Shown here in pieces: positions 26,901-41,900 of a stretch of 64,000 nt of DNA. The notes under the pieces are model-generated. The model searched no databases. It was given only the letters and a program-made list of their open reading frames with translations, and was not told the origin of the DNA. Made by a program: the position numbers and the translations under genes. Numbering within the stretch: the stretch's first letter is position 1; the number at the start of each line of letters is the position of its first letter. The DNA is taken from assembly GCA_034008185.1 (NCBI GenBank), contig CM067084.1, positions 68,854,612 to 68,918,611 of the forward strand, given 5' to 3'. Origin of the DNA: Gorsachius magnificus (Eukaryota > Chordata > Aves > Pelecaniformes > Ardeidae).

Positions 26901-29900
26901 GAGGATGGAATGGGAATGAGTCCTTAACAGTAAACAGACATGTTACCAAATACCAGAATAGCTTCTAAAGGAAGAAAAGGAATTTATATCCAATTCAGCC
27001 AGCCACTTAATACTTGGCTAACAGCAGCTGCTATCTAGCAAGGTGTTCAGGGAAATGCATCGCTACGGCAGCCATCACTTTAAGGGGCAATTCATGTTAG
27101 AAATGAACCAGGTTGAACAACTAATGCCAAAAGTCACCTTTAAAAACTTTGGCAATGTTGAGTTTGGAGTTTACTTAAAAGCAGGAAGATGAAGATGGAT
27201 GAGAACAATAAATGTTTTTGTCACAAGAGACTAAATGATTTATATTATGATTTCCACTACAATAAAACCTATTCAAGGAATAGAAAAAAAAAATTCAAGC
27301 AGACCTACCTGACTAGAAGTAAATAGGTCCACTTTCAAAAGAACTAATGCTTTAGAGCCTATATGGTACTCCCTATTCAACATTTTAGGGCAGCCTCTTA
27401 ACTAATTATTTAATTACTTATTTATAATAAATTATTACATCACTAGTTGCTTGAATGAGTTATGACAACGTACACACACTGAGGAGCTGGCCCTTCTTCC
27501 AGCTTTTAGTTACATGTCTAAGGTACTGCCTGCCAGAATACACACATTTTTACAATATCTCAAAAAAGGGGAAAATAGATGCTCAAGGTATGAATTTTTT
27601 TATATGACACAACATTAGTAAGTAATATCTGAATGCTGCCTTTGTGGTTTAGGAACAGGATGTGCTATAAACCTCTAAAAATGCAGATAAAATTACACAG
27701 AAATGTTTTGACAAGTGTGTGTACACAACTGAATTTAAAGTTTGCTTCTTTCTTCACAGGAGGCCCAGTTTCAGACACAAGGATTTTAAATGAATTATAC
27801 ATATATGAAATCTGGGGATGGGTGAATGAATAATGAATAGATGAATGAGTAAATGAGTGATCACCTTTAGTGTAAGTTCGAACCCATTAAAATGAATAAT
27901 GAATAAGGATAGAAATGCAGTTTGACAACTCAAGTTCACTTATAAGGATACACAAGAATGTATATTTTAATTACAGCTGAATTCAAAAGCAAAAGAGGTG
28001 ACACTGATGACTAAAACACTTCTACTTTTGTCAACCACTTCAAATAACAGAAGGTTTATATGATACGTTCAGTATATTCCATGAATCATAAGATTTATGG
28101 TCTAAACTGCAAAACTAGATACTACTTACACATTACTAAATATGAAGCTGTATGTTAAGCATGCCCAAATACACAGGAATGACGTTCAGCTTTGTCATTC
28201 AGCATCTATTTGACATTATACAGTAAATTAACTGCTCTTAACCAAATAAAATGGTGCATTACTCAACTGATACTACTACCTACCCCTAGCCACCTGAGTT
28301 TCTTTCTGCCTCTTGTCAGCTCTGAAATCACAGCTCTGCAAACAGAAATACATTTGTAAAAATCAAAACTTGCAAGTAGACCTGACTTCGGTGTGACACA
28401 GGTGACTTCACTAGAAGCTGGATCAAATACTGATTACAAACTAAATTATAAACTAGTTAGAAACTAATATCCCCTGGCCATTCTTGAAGCCTTTTATCAT
28501 ATGAAGCAGAAGACTGTAAAATACTGCTTGACATTGTACTATTTGACATAATATTATTAGTGTCAAACTACTTTGGTTATGATGAATCAGCTCCCGTAGG
28601 TCTGAACATTGGCTGCTGATTCCATCTGAAACATCCAAACTACATAAAAAATTGCCAATGCTGTAAACACACTATGATTAGCCCATTGCTTGAAAGCATT
28701 GGCTTCGAAATTCCACATTTAGTTCAGACTAATTGCTAACTAGTGTTGTCTCAGTCCTAAATATTACAAATAAAGGGAATAATCTGAAAATGTACTTGAT
28801 TACCTGCAACCCCAAAGACATTTCTCATGAAAGTCTTATTATTGGGGTTTTTAAGCCCAGCAGGGAAAATAGACTAAAGTATGTTAGTATTTTTACCACT
28901 GGTAACTGCTATTTCAGAATGGAACAGCTACTTTCTCGTGCACAGGACAGCTCAAAACAGCTATGAAACACAGAAGAAGTAGATACACCCTACTTGTGAA
29001 GATTTTCACAGCAAGGTCAATGATACTCTCCAGCGCTCCAAGACCAGGCTTCAAACTTCTTGCCACGGCCTCCCAGTTCACTACCTCCTGTCTATGAGTT
29101 ATTCTTCTCTGTCATGCCTGTTTTACAGTATTACAAAACACAGTCTGCTGCTGCTTTCATACGCATTAGCTGTAAACCATTTCACAGGAACAAGGTAACA
29201 GAGTGCAACAGCCAAAAGAAAAAAACTCTGCTTCTGTGATCAGCTTAAGGTTTATTGTTAGAACACAGAAATATTGCAATGTGAGAACTAACGATTTTCC
29301 TTAGCAATGGTTTAGCTTCCTTATTGGGAAAAGCCCAAAGCATTTGGTTTTTTATAACTAATGTGCAGTCATACAATTAGAACAACAACAGGTATGCCAG
29401 ATGGGGCATAACAAACTGAAACAGTGAGGTTTAGAGAAGCTAACTTCCCAATTTTAAAACAAGATTCTAACATAAATGTAAGGTAAGGTAAGGCTCCCTT
29501 TCAGTAAACTCTGTGCAAATAAACTCAGCCCCTACACAAGAAGTCTTTCAATCTAAGAACCCATTTCTGGGTTTTCAGTAGTGTTAGGAGAGGTCCAAGA
29601 ACTAAATCTCACTCAACTGAAGTATGCAGTGAACCACCATCTGGCAATGTGGGCTCGCAGCCCAGAAAGCCAACCATACCCTGGGCCACATGAAAAGCAG
29701 TGTGGCCAGCAGGTCGAGGGAGGTGATTCTGCCTCCGTACTCGGCTCTTGGTGAGACCCCACCTGCAGTGCTGTATCCAGCTCTGGAGCCCTCAGCACAG
29801 AAAAGACATGGACCTGTTGGAGCAGGTCCAGGGGAGGGCACAAAAGCGATCAGAGTGAGGGAGCACCTCTCCTGTGAAGACAGGCTGAGAGAGTTGGGGT

Positions 29901-32900
29901 TGTTTGGCCTGGAGAAGAGAAGGCTCCAGGGAGACCTTATTGCGGCTTTTCAGTACTGAGAGGGGGTTTACTGTAAGAACGATGGGGACAAACTTTTTAG
30001 TAGGGCCTGTAGCAATAGGACAACTAAAAGAGGGTAGATTTAGATTAGATTAGATGCCCCATCCCTGGAAACATTCAAGGTCAGGTTGGATGGGGCTTTA
30101 AGCAACCTGGTCTAGTGGAAGACATCCCTGCTCATGGCAGGAAGGTTGGAACTAGATGACCTTTAAGGTCCCCTTCCAACCAAAACTATTCTACGATTGT
30201 AAGTTTTGAAAGCCTTACTAAGAAAGCCACAGGTTCTAGGGGAGACTTGCAATCATGTATATGCCAAGTCCCAGAACCACCAGCAGAAAAAAAAAGGGTG
30301 AGACATGAAATCAGTTCTATGACTAAGGTGCAAAAATTAAAACAAAGCCAAAACTATTAAGCTTGAAATAAAACACCTTGACAAACACAGGCAATAGTAG
30401 AGAGATGCATCATGCCACTACACCTCATGCTTTTTTTATCTGGTTCTTACTCACATTGATAGAAAACTGTCATTCTTTAATTACTGAAGATCTAGGTTTT
30501 GACCTCAGTACAGAAAACATTTGCACTTACCTTATGCAAATGTTCATCTTTCACTGAGTCTTCATAAATGAAAATTTTGTCCTGTAAAGATTTCTTCAGA
30601 ATATCTATCTTATTTCTATTCCTGGATCCTGTTTTTTTCATTTTAGAATGTTGCTGTAAGAAGATGAGCACAAAATGCTTTAAGAGGTATACAAGGATGC
30701 TAACATTAAAATTATTACTTGCTATTATTGGCAGATCCACCAATTAATGAAACACTTTCACTGACAAAGTATTTCTGAAATGAAGGTGCTGCCTATTGAT
30801 TGAGAAGATTGCTTTCAGACGTTCAGACAAAGCTGGAGATTTCGTTTTTAATTTCTTTCAAGCAAAATTATATATTCACCCTTTCCCTGAAAACTGCTAG
30901 CACATAAATTTGATTTTAAGCAAGCTTTAGCAGTGATAAGAAGAGAAGATTTTAACTTATATGTTGTCTCCTCAGTATGGTTAAAAATGAACAAAGAATA
31001 TTAATTTAAGAACTACATTGTTTTCAAGACACTGTATATGAATCACAAATGAACCATGATAGTATTAGGGGGCACCGTTCCATGTAATCAAATTATTCTT
31101 GACCTTTATGTTTCTTTACAAGAATATCAACCAAGTATAATGTACTCTTGGGGAAACAATAACATCTGTTCAACTGTAAGGCTTTGCAAAGTCATTTTCC
31201 TTCTTTAGTACTTCAGAAATCATTAAGATTTTGAACTAGGCTAATTCCTAGTACAATTAACCTAGGTTAGTTTACACATTTAGAAAACATCACTGAACAA
31301 AAACAAAGTAAGGGAAATTCCTCCTTTTTATGATAGTATCAGATACAATTCATACCGGAAACACTTTTCTTCACTCCTATTTAAGAATTCCACAGGTTTT
31401 ACATTTTACTGAAGGAATTTAATACCCCTCATGCCTTTGCTACGTGGACAATACAGTGTAGGACATTCCCCTAAAAAAACCTCCCTAAATCTTTCCTTGA
31501 TTTAGTGCCAAATTTAGTACTGTGTAGGGGCTTCCAGAGAAACCTCAGTTTGGGCTGTAAAGGACCCAACTTGCCCCTGACATTCAGAGCCAGGCTCAGC
31601 GCTGCTCCAACTTTTGGCTTTTCAGTCGACTCTCCTCAGAGATGCAGCCCCTTTTGGTCACCCATCTGCTTCTTTATACCTATGCCACCTTCTTGGGAAA
31701 GCTGGAGGACAGGTAAGCAGCAAAAATACGCAGGCAGATGTGAGGAAAATATTTATCCAACTGCTACCCAAACAACTATCTTTAAGGTCCACTGACCCAC
31801 ACAGACAGAAGCGTGCACTGCTGTGACACCTATAGAGAAGCCATGGACCCATATCTGCAGCTGAGGCCAGCAACCTGTGGATATACCCATGAACCCCTTG
31901 CACATCCCCACCATGATTCCACATCATTCCCACCTGTTTACTGGTCATGGCTAAACTCTGATCAACTTTCAGCAGTTCTGCATCCCTCTGCTCCTCCTCG
32001 AAAGCCTGAAGCAAGGTTCTTGCTCTTATCTTGGGCCAAGCCAAGCTGCTGTCCACCTGAGAGAAACAGCAGTGCAGCTCTTGCCTCATTCTAAGCAATT
32101 CCTCTTTTGATAGTGAGAGGGGTACACTTAGAAGCTGCCTGATAAAAGAAAAAAAGCCATTTGCTGTTCAGTGATACAACCAATTTTACAGAAAACATAA
32201 GAGACATGCACAAAATTCTTTATATGACAATGACCATCTTTTTTTGTCTTATTCATACATCAGTTAATGATTCCACACATAGGACTGAGATGCTCTGCAT
32301 GTTCAAAATATCCTTGAGGATACTTTAAATTCTGCATATGGAACTTCCTGGACTGTAAAATTTCATTTTCAAGGGGAAACAGCTTTTGAATATTTAATAA
32401 AAAAAATAAATAATTTTAGCACATTTTCTGTGCACAGAATCCTTCCACCTTTTCAGACAATACAAACCCTGAACTTAGGGCTTAAATAGAGCTAAAAGTT
32501 TCCTGTAAAGCCTCTCTGTGCTGTTTCCCAGCATTTAGCAGTCACGGCTACTGAGAGGGGGAAAAAATAAAATAGAAAAGTATCTCTTTATTATAAACTC
32601 CTATATGTCATCCCTCCCATCACCAAGTCACAAGGGTTCCAGCTGTTCTTTGTAAAAAAGCTTTTAGCAGTCTGAACAACACAGAATATATTTTAGCAGC
32701 AATTTGAATCACTCAGATTTCCCGTTTTGTAGAAGGAAGGTTCTCAACACAGAAGTCTGGGGAACTGATTCTCAGGTCAAGATGAAGTTGATTTAAAAAT
32801 AAAGCATGCTAAAGCCTAAATTAAGTCTTCCAGTCGTGACTAACCTTAGACTACCTTCACCATCTTATCTCGTGATTGAAATATTTCCTTAAGAGTATTT

Positions 32901-35900
32901 CATAAAAAATAGCATACTTTTTTGTTTGGAAATTTTCTCTATTTCCCAAAAAATGTATTGGTATTTAAAGCATGAACAGTAAGTATTTTTCTTTTAAAAA
33001 TATACTGTACTGTATGTTCCATTAGGACTGATGCTTTTATTTAGTATATCACAAGCCTATACCGCGTCATCATTTCACTAATAGTTTTCTGAGTTTAGAT
33101 AACCTTATTTCTGTTTACTGATTCAGCAAAGTACAGCTAAATCCCAAGCTAAAACATTTTTTTACACATTAAGTTTGTCTCTTTGAAAAATTACTTATTT
33201 TAGGGCAATATTACTCCAAGCAAGCATTTACAGTATACTTAACAGTTTCTCATGTTGTCTTAGACTTTTAGAAGAAAATCCATACTATAGATCCATATAT
33301 AGAGATATATAGACAGAGATATAAAAGAAAATACAACAAATCACAGTTTTGTCACGTCCATGTTTAAAAAGGACTTTAAGCATTAAAGATCTTCATAAAT
33401 ATTTTGGACTAACTCATAGTCTCTTTAATAAGCAACCAAAATGAAAAACTATCATTCAAATTAATTCTCTGTGAAAACTAGAAAGCAGATGAGAACATAA
33501 ACATGAGAGCTGGCATCTGTCATTGAATTATCAAAATTGACAGAGAGTGGATTGAACAAAGACAGCTACAGATTTTAAGGGGCTTTTGATAGAACAGTTG
33601 TACAAATGCTGCATCTTTGGTATTTTCCAGTATTTTACCAGAAGAAACAAACAGCTTACTGTTGCTGTAAATAAAGATAGCATTTAATAAATACAACAGG
33701 CGACACTGCAGGCTGGAACACAATTATCATGGAATCTTAAGTTAGAAATAGGAAAGACCCGCTGGGTCATACAATCTCCTTCCTGGCTCGTGCAGGTCTG
33801 CTCGCAGTAATATAAATATGAGATAATAAGACAAGCTAGAAAATACATTGAAAAGGCTTACAGAAAAGTATTTAAAATGCTGAATAAAATACAAAGGCCT
33901 TGAAATTACAATGAAAACAAGACAAATAGAATTTTTTTCTTCTTTAACAAAGTAAACATACAATGGGCAAGGTTTCTTTTCATATTTCTTTTACATGGCT
34001 TGACACTGTGTGGCAGGCAAATTTACAAAGATGCTGCTTGGACAAAACTGCCTGTGCAAATCTGTTTTGCCTTAAAGAGGAGGTATGAAGGAGAAACCTT
34101 AACTCCTGATCTTCCCCACTGCTCCCACCCCCCGTTCAATTTCTCATACCTAGTACATATGCTCCAGGGGCAGACAGCCTAATACAGGTTTGCCTGTTCC
34201 GATTGCTTCCCCTAAAGCTGCAATTTTGACAGAAGACTGTCAAATCTTCATTTTCCCATGTCTCTAATAATGTCTGTTATTAAATGGACATTGTACAGGA
34301 AACAGTGTAAATATTCCGGTAATACAACAAGTCATAAATGTACTTGAAAGCTAAGAAGAAATGCTAATGAATGGTGCAAATCTCTCAGGGACCTTGCTAC
34401 CAAGTCTGAGAGGCACCACGCACGTCAACTCTTGGCTGAAACCAAGGTCTCTCCCTGAGCAAGGTCTCCCAGTGGTGACAAGGCCAACACTCACTCGCTT
34501 TCCCACCTCCCCAGGGTCACATCGTAGCAGGCAGCAATGGCCAAGATACGTGCCCAGGGCCAGCAAACCTCTCTGCAAAATCGTCCGTGCCATGACACCT
34601 CTCTGGCTGGGGGCTTAGTGCCAGGAACGCTGTCAGCAGGCCAGATTGGCCAAGTCTGGTGTGTGGAGCTCATGAGCTGGAGAGATACTCTACTGTGCTG
34701 TGTATTTATGAAATATGGGGAAATACTGTGGCAGAGCTTAAAATGAGCACCTGATGAGTAAGGCTTGACTTGTGGCTGGAAGGAATATATCAAAATTGAA
34801 TTGAGGGCTAATTAGGCCTGACATACTAAATGACATTTCCAAAGTGCTGGACCTCTGCAAACAGACTGAGAATAATAATGAAAGATGCACAAGCAAAACC
34901 TGACATGGAGTGAACAGAAGTATAAAAACACTCCACCTTTTTGGTTTCAAAACGACCGTTTCCCAGGATTTCCACCGCAGTGCCAGCTCACTCGCCAGAG
35001 CCACAGGGACTGAGAACTTGTGAAAAATCAATTCCCAAGTGCACGACAGAGAACTGATCATTAAGAATTACACACAGACAGGTGTGAAAACTCCTAGTTC
35101 AGCTCTATTTGGAAAAATAACTAAAAGAGAAGGATAGAGATACTTGCATGAATACTGATTGTTCCCAGCTCCTTAATTTTTTTTGTTCCAAAAGGCTTGT
35201 TTCCAGTTCTTGGCTCAACTTCTGCCTGGTGAGCTGAAGCAGCTCTTCAGCAGCCATGCTCTTGTCACACTCTTCCCTTTCAAGCTGTTCATGTTTAACA
35301 ACCATCTCTTTTTTATGCTCCTCCACAGCTTCCAGCAGGAACATCTTTGGCACACTGAGCTTTACCAGCTCTTGCACAAATATTCCATACTGAACACGTT
35401 TAAGCTCTTCAACAGTTTTCTCTGTCAGACTAAATAGAAGCTCTTTCAGCTCTTCACTGGCCTCATTGTCAAGCTTTTCAGTAAGTTCTTCAAATTCAGT
35501 GGTGTGATCATTCAGAAGATTTTTCCAGTGGCTCAGATAGTGAGTGACCTCCGTAGTAGTTTTGAAGGGGTCTCCAAGTAACAGCTGCTCCTTCCGATGC
35601 TCCTTCTGCTGATTCATTTGCCAAAAGGAGGTAAAGTTAATAGAAGGAACATCCCAATTTCTAGCTCTAAGTATGTATTTCAAAGCAACAGAAAACTTCA
35701 TACAGCTGTTTTTCAGTGTTCTCAAAACTGCTTTTCAGTGTCCAGAGACACTAGGTAACTAGCCCTCAACATGATGGCTTTGTGTGCATCTAGCAGGCCT
35801 GTGAGAATTTGGATTGTTGCTAGATAGAAGGGCTAACATCTAAACAAATGCACGATCTTGTGGTCTGACATAATCCCAGCTGGCTGACCTGTAATGATCT

Positions 35901-38900
35901 GGTAGCGTTCCAGAAGTAAATCTGGATCAAATACCAAGGAAGAAAAAGAAGAAAAAAAAAAAAGAAAAGACAGAAGATAAAAAAAAAGGTTGGGGTTGTT
36001 TTTATTTTATTGTCCCCATCTTACAGCATGCAGCAATTTCACTGGAAAGCTAAAGCAAAGCTACCTATACTGAGAATAAATACAATAAACGAAGTCTCCA
36101 TTGTTATACCTGCTGCCTCTTCTTGCACTGATAAGAGCAGAAAACACTGAAACATATATCCCGCAAAAGATAAAATGAATCTTGCTTAACTTTGGTCATC
36201 TGAAGAAACATCACCTAATCCAAGACAGTTTTTTCTACATCCTTTAGTCAGAAAGGTAGGGACCTTTGAATAACAACTCAGATATATCTCAGATCACCTA
36301 CAAGTCATCTTCTATTATGAGATGATTTGGAGCTCTTGGAGTTAGCCTTGATTTTTAGATGGCTGAGGTTAGGTGACCCAAGTCCTACCACAAGCAGCCG
36401 CAGGTACAGCATCTTCTAAATAGTTTTGTTCTGTAGCTGAATTTTAACTACGCTGTAGAAGTCATTCAAGTCACACATAGCCAGGAAACCCACAGAAAAC
36501 TATGATTGACACAGATCTGCACCATCTCCCTCACCGACTCCAGAACCTCAGTTGGCTTTTGCCTGGCTGCACATTGTAGAGGCCTGTCATAACCCCCTGG
36601 GACAGGTTAGAGTAAGTAGAGGGGCTTCGCAAGTTGCTCCAGTTGTATTGCTTTCTTGCAGGTTTTTCTAAAAGAACAGCTATTAATTACTGCATAATTA
36701 ATGCAGCACATGGCAGTGCACAGCTAAAAACAACGGACACTTATTTTCATCCATGCTCCTGGCAGTGTTGACCTCTGTCCTAAGAACTCTACTTTGCTTT
36801 TCAATTCATTCCTTTTTTAACTCATTATAAGTCCTGTGAAAAATAAATATAATGAAAATAATTACCTTCTGTAGCATTTCCCGCCTTCGCTTGGTAATGA
36901 GTTTCTGGCGAAGCTTTTGCTTTTCTTGTTTTAAATCATGATCAAATTTCTGTTTAACAGAATTAATTTCAGCCTCAGCTCGGACCAGCAGCACTCCCAA
37001 ATGACTTTCAGGTAGATGACCTGCTCTGCAATAACAGTGTTTGAAGCCTGTTATCTCAAATTCTTAAGAGCAAAAGAATATTTGAGGCAATTAGTACCAT
37101 AATAAGGCTCAGCAAAGCAGACACACAGAATGATCTTTGTTTCTTTAGCAGTGATACCTGGAGGGATCAAACAAGCAAGTGGACAACAGACAGATAATCG
37201 CAGAGATGAGTGTGAATTGAGGCAGTTTGTGAAGGTAGCATGAAGGCGTATGAAGAAGGAATGGGAAGAAGGAAGGAAGGGAAGGCAAATGCAGAACCGA
37301 TTACATATGAGTTAGTAATGTAAGCGATATTCAAATGAGACATTTTAAACCTTATATATTATTCAGAATATTTACATTTTTTCATTTCATGCCCTGGAAT
37401 GCAATTCTAGATGCCTATGATAACTCCTTCTCCTCATTAGAAACAATTTTCTCTTTAAAGGATGTAATGTCATCAAGTAAAAACAATTTAAAATTATTTT
37501 AAAGATACAAGGCAATCATATCCATGAAAAGATTTATATGCAGATTTCCTATTACATTTACATCATCAGAAAAATTATAAAGATTTCAGACTAACAGTGA
37601 AATACAAAAATCTAACAGAGCAAATTCTCAAGTCTTAGGCACAGAGAGTTTTCAAATGGGAGTTTAAGACTATGGTCTACCTCCAGCTGCCACAGTATTG
37701 AATTTCAAAGACTAAGCAATATCCCAACCATGCCTGCAACAGTTAGCAAACTCCTTCTCCACAAACTCAAAATTTCAAAAATTACTTGCTATTATATTTA
37801 CACCAGAAATTTCCCACATCTTTCTCAGACAACAGAAGAATAAAAGAACATCTTAATTCAGACCAGGCTGTTGGACACTTGTGAGTTATAATTTCTAAAA
37901 TTAAACACAGTGAAATTCCAAAATGTGGGGTTGAAAAAGTCAAAATGGACATTTGCATAGAAAGCACCAATTCCTGACCTGAACCTGGATGTTGTCCAAA
38001 CACTTTCTCGCTGCAACAGAGCAAGATAGATGTGCTGGAACTATTCAGCATATAAAAGATACAGGAAAAGCCATGTGACATAGAATGACTGGAAGATGAT
38101 ACCTACCTATTCTTAGAATGAAAAAAAAACCCCACAACCAGAGTCTACATTATTTCAGTTTCAGGTTGCCAAAAGGTATTGTGAAACCTACTTATTTATT
38201 TATTTGGTATCTACTTATTTAGAAATCCCAGATAACAAAAATAATGGGCAAAACGTCTACCACCACAGAAGCCTATGTGAGTTTATGTAGCAACCTACAT
38301 TAATCAGTACTACAGTAATTCCTAGAAGGCTCAATCCTGGCATGGGACCTTTATTTCTGGTTTTGTATAAATACAGTATAAGAACAATTACAGTATTAGA
38401 ATTAAAAGCTGTCCGGTTCCCAAAGGACTCTGAACTGAAACACAAAATAAAAGGAGAGGAGAAAGATAATGAGACAGTATAGACTGTATGATAAACTGCT
38501 TGGTCTCAGCATACCAGACACCTAATCACTGAAGAAATATGCAGGCACGTGTTTAATGCCTTTGAACAAGGAGAATTTTAATGAAGGAGAATATTGCAGT
38601 AACAACAAGGATGTTTACAGGGAGATCCTCCCAAATGCAGCAAGAACAGAGGATGAAGAAGAACAGAGATGAAGACTGTGGCCAGCAGCTGCAGTATCAC
38701 CGGTCAACTGGAGGCAGACCTCAACTTCTCTGTACTGAAAGAAAGCCAACAAAATTAGGAGAAACTGTGAAGTGAGAGCACTAAAATTAAAAAAATAGTA
38801 GTTTGTATTTCATGCTATGGAGAGCTATCTAAGTGATGCTGGACCCCAGCAAAGGAAGACTGTTTTATGAAAGCTAGAGAAGGCATGGGAGCATCACTAA

Positions 38901-41900
38901 AACATAAGGGAGACAGATACGAAGCAGAAAAGGTGTACCAGCCTGGATGTATGCGGAAGCTGAGTAACAACACTACAGAGACTATACAGAGAGAACCTGC
39001 AAGACCGTGCCCACGTTACTCTGCTTCAGCTACTTCAGGATTCCACCTGCTGAACTGGCATCTTGCTGGTGCCCAGATCAAAATTTAGGTAAATAATTCA
39101 GAGAAATAAATGCTCTGCATAGCAAAGTGCTACAAGCAGAAAAGGTTTCAAGAGATTATTAGAAAACTTTATACTAATGCATTACTGCTGGAGGCATTCA
39201 CTTTCCAATACTCACTGAAAGGTCCAGCAGGACACTGTTCAGAAAATTACTTTGCTTATAACAAGGTCCACATAAATTGAGATTATTCAGAAGAGTAAGT
39301 AAGAGACCAATATGAGATGTTTTGCTTTGAACTTTTATGTCAAAGATAATCAATTGCCTACTTTATAAACACAGTTCACAAGAAATGCTTCAGGTGTTAT
39401 AAAAATTAAAATTTTGGGAGAAACCTATAAAGGAACTCAAGTTGTTCATACTTAGCGAGTCAGCAGAACTGGATTCAGTTTTTAAAGAGACCAAAGAAGG
39501 AAAGAAACTTCTTGTGAACGAGCAGATACTGGCAAAAGAACGATGCAAAATGTTACAGCTGCTGTAGTTCAAAACCAGTCAGAACCTCGTGCCTCGGGGA
39601 TAGCCAGAACAACCCAGGAAAATACCCCCTCATGTTTCGCCCTCCTGCCCATTTATTCTTTAAGGGAAAACACAAAAAGCCTAGGTAGACATCCCTGAAA
39701 TCTACCATTACAGATTGTATTTTAAAACTTGCTTTCCTGCCTTTTGGCACTGCAGTCCATGCATTTGATTTCCAAAGGCACTGAGTACCCCCCCAGCCAG
39801 TCCTGACAAACTGGACATTTTATTTAGATACTATTTTTAGAAAGCCCAGCTTGAAAACTGGCTGCTCTATTTAATTTTAAATGTTCACAACCCTCCCTAG
39901 AATTGGTTTGGTTTTATCTTGCTTTTTTATAACCTTAATTTCTGGCCACACAGATTCTTTGTCATGCTAATTTAAAACTGCCTTGCTATCTGATAAGTTT
40001 TAAATATCCTATTAAGCTCCATTTTTAAAAGACCTCTCCCCTCATCATTTATCTGCTGGTTTATGTATCCCTGAATCTGTTTATCTGTGGTGTATCTAAC
40101 CTACATCTTTTCTCAGTTTCTCTCCTCCATACAAACAGTTCTGCATTTTACAATTTCATTTATAAGAGTAAATTTAAGGCACACTATAAGAGCTGGACAC
40201 AGTAGATTAAGACAGACTTGTATCTATATTTAGGCAAGCAGATTCAACGCTAAAGTGAAAAATAAGAGGGTATTACAAATACAAATTTAAAGTACCAGCC
40301 ATTCAGACCAGACTTCTCTTGCTGCTCAAATTTTCATTCTCCAATTTGTAAATATACCCCAAATCACTTTATAATGAGTAACTGAAATACAAGCCTACCT
40401 AGCATAGATTATAAATCCCTCAGGGTTCACACTAGGATATTTCAGTTTGCCTGTAGAAAAAAAATAATCTGAAATACTACATTCTGGAGTTTTATAATCT
40501 CAACAGCTAGAGAATGAATAATAGTATAAGAGTTGGGCCAAGATTTGCCTGAAAGGAATTCCTGCCACAGCAGGTGTGGGAAGTTAGAGGAAAATAACTA
40601 GTTCTAGTCCCAGAAAGTCAGATGGGATTGCTTCTCTACAAAGGCTGTCTCCAACTATGGACAAATTTCCTCTGTCCTCAGAGTACTATGACCGTTGCAT
40701 ACTCTGAGAATTTTAATAGGGGAGTGATTGAAAAATTAATTTTTCATCTTGTCAATGTTGCTTGTTGGTTTTAGAAGTTTTTGGGTATTACTTTTTTTGG
40801 GTACATTTTTTGGGATGAGATCCGTGAGGTCTTGGATTACAATACTACACGGTTCCTCTCTGTTTTGTAGTTGGTCTGTTTTGTGACCGTGAAGTGCAGT
40901 AACAGGCATTAAACAATGTCTGGAACCTGTTTTCCCAGCTTGAGAAGTCCCAGTTGTTCATTGCAATGATTTAAGCCATGGATGCAGCGGTCATACAGGT
41001 GGGAGTTTCTCACCAAGGCTTTTTGCATAACCACAACATCTGTGAAAACATCTCAGAACATTTCTCGTGATCCGATTCCAAAGACAGGCATGAACTGACA
41101 GAAGGGAACTCTCTGTGAAAGATGTATCTGAATTATATTTCCTATGCCAAGACGTTAATTTTTGTCTTTGAGCCATACAGCTGCAGATGTTAGCAAAACA
41201 GGCAAAGCAGTGCAAGCATACTGGAGGAACCTCTCCCTCTGAGGCTAAACTTAGGGTATGATTCCAGTGAGGCAGGACACAGTAAAATCAAAAAGAAGAA
41301 CAGGAAAAAGTTACAAAACCCCCCAGGTAAACGCCTTTATAATATCAACAGATGCAATCTTCGGTAGCTTTTAACAGACTTCCTGCTTCCTAATAATAAA
41401 TTACTTTAAAATTAAGTCAAAATTATGAGAGAAAAAACATCAAGTAAAGACTGATATTTATACTTGTTCTCTGTCCATTTCCAGGTCTACTTTTTACTTC
41501 ACCTAACTTTTTCATATACCCTGCAACAGATGTATTGTCTCCTAATCAAGATCCTCCCCAGTTACAGTATTTATAAACTTAGTCAACTTTCTTTAGAAAA
41601 TATTCTTGCTTCCCAGCTTGAGACTGTACATCCAGCTCCTCAAACACATTGAATCACAAGTGAATCAAAATTGTTCTTTTCTGTTAAATGCAGATATTCT
41701 CATGTAAAGAACACAGACAACTGGTCTTAACTGGTACATGTTGTAATGGACTCTGGTGGGACTTTTCACGTGATTGAGGACTAGTTACATGAATAATGGA
41801 TATATAAAGACATTGAGACCCTTATATAAGACTGGTTCCCACTGAAGTCAGAATTACAAACAGGTACTATACATGTTCCCAGCAATTCATCTTTGTGCTG

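Noticed and set aside
29602..29959. Overlapping frames of 76-89 codons on both strands
   Set aside because: They lie within the CR1 element at 29640-30203.
34351..34793. Cluster of overlapping frames on both strands (80-100 codons)
   Set aside because: A locally GC-richer stretch produces open frames on both strands at once. None resembles a known family or fits the EVC2 phase.
35183..35437. 84-codon plus-strand frame
   Set aside because: It is the complement of EVC2 exon 7.
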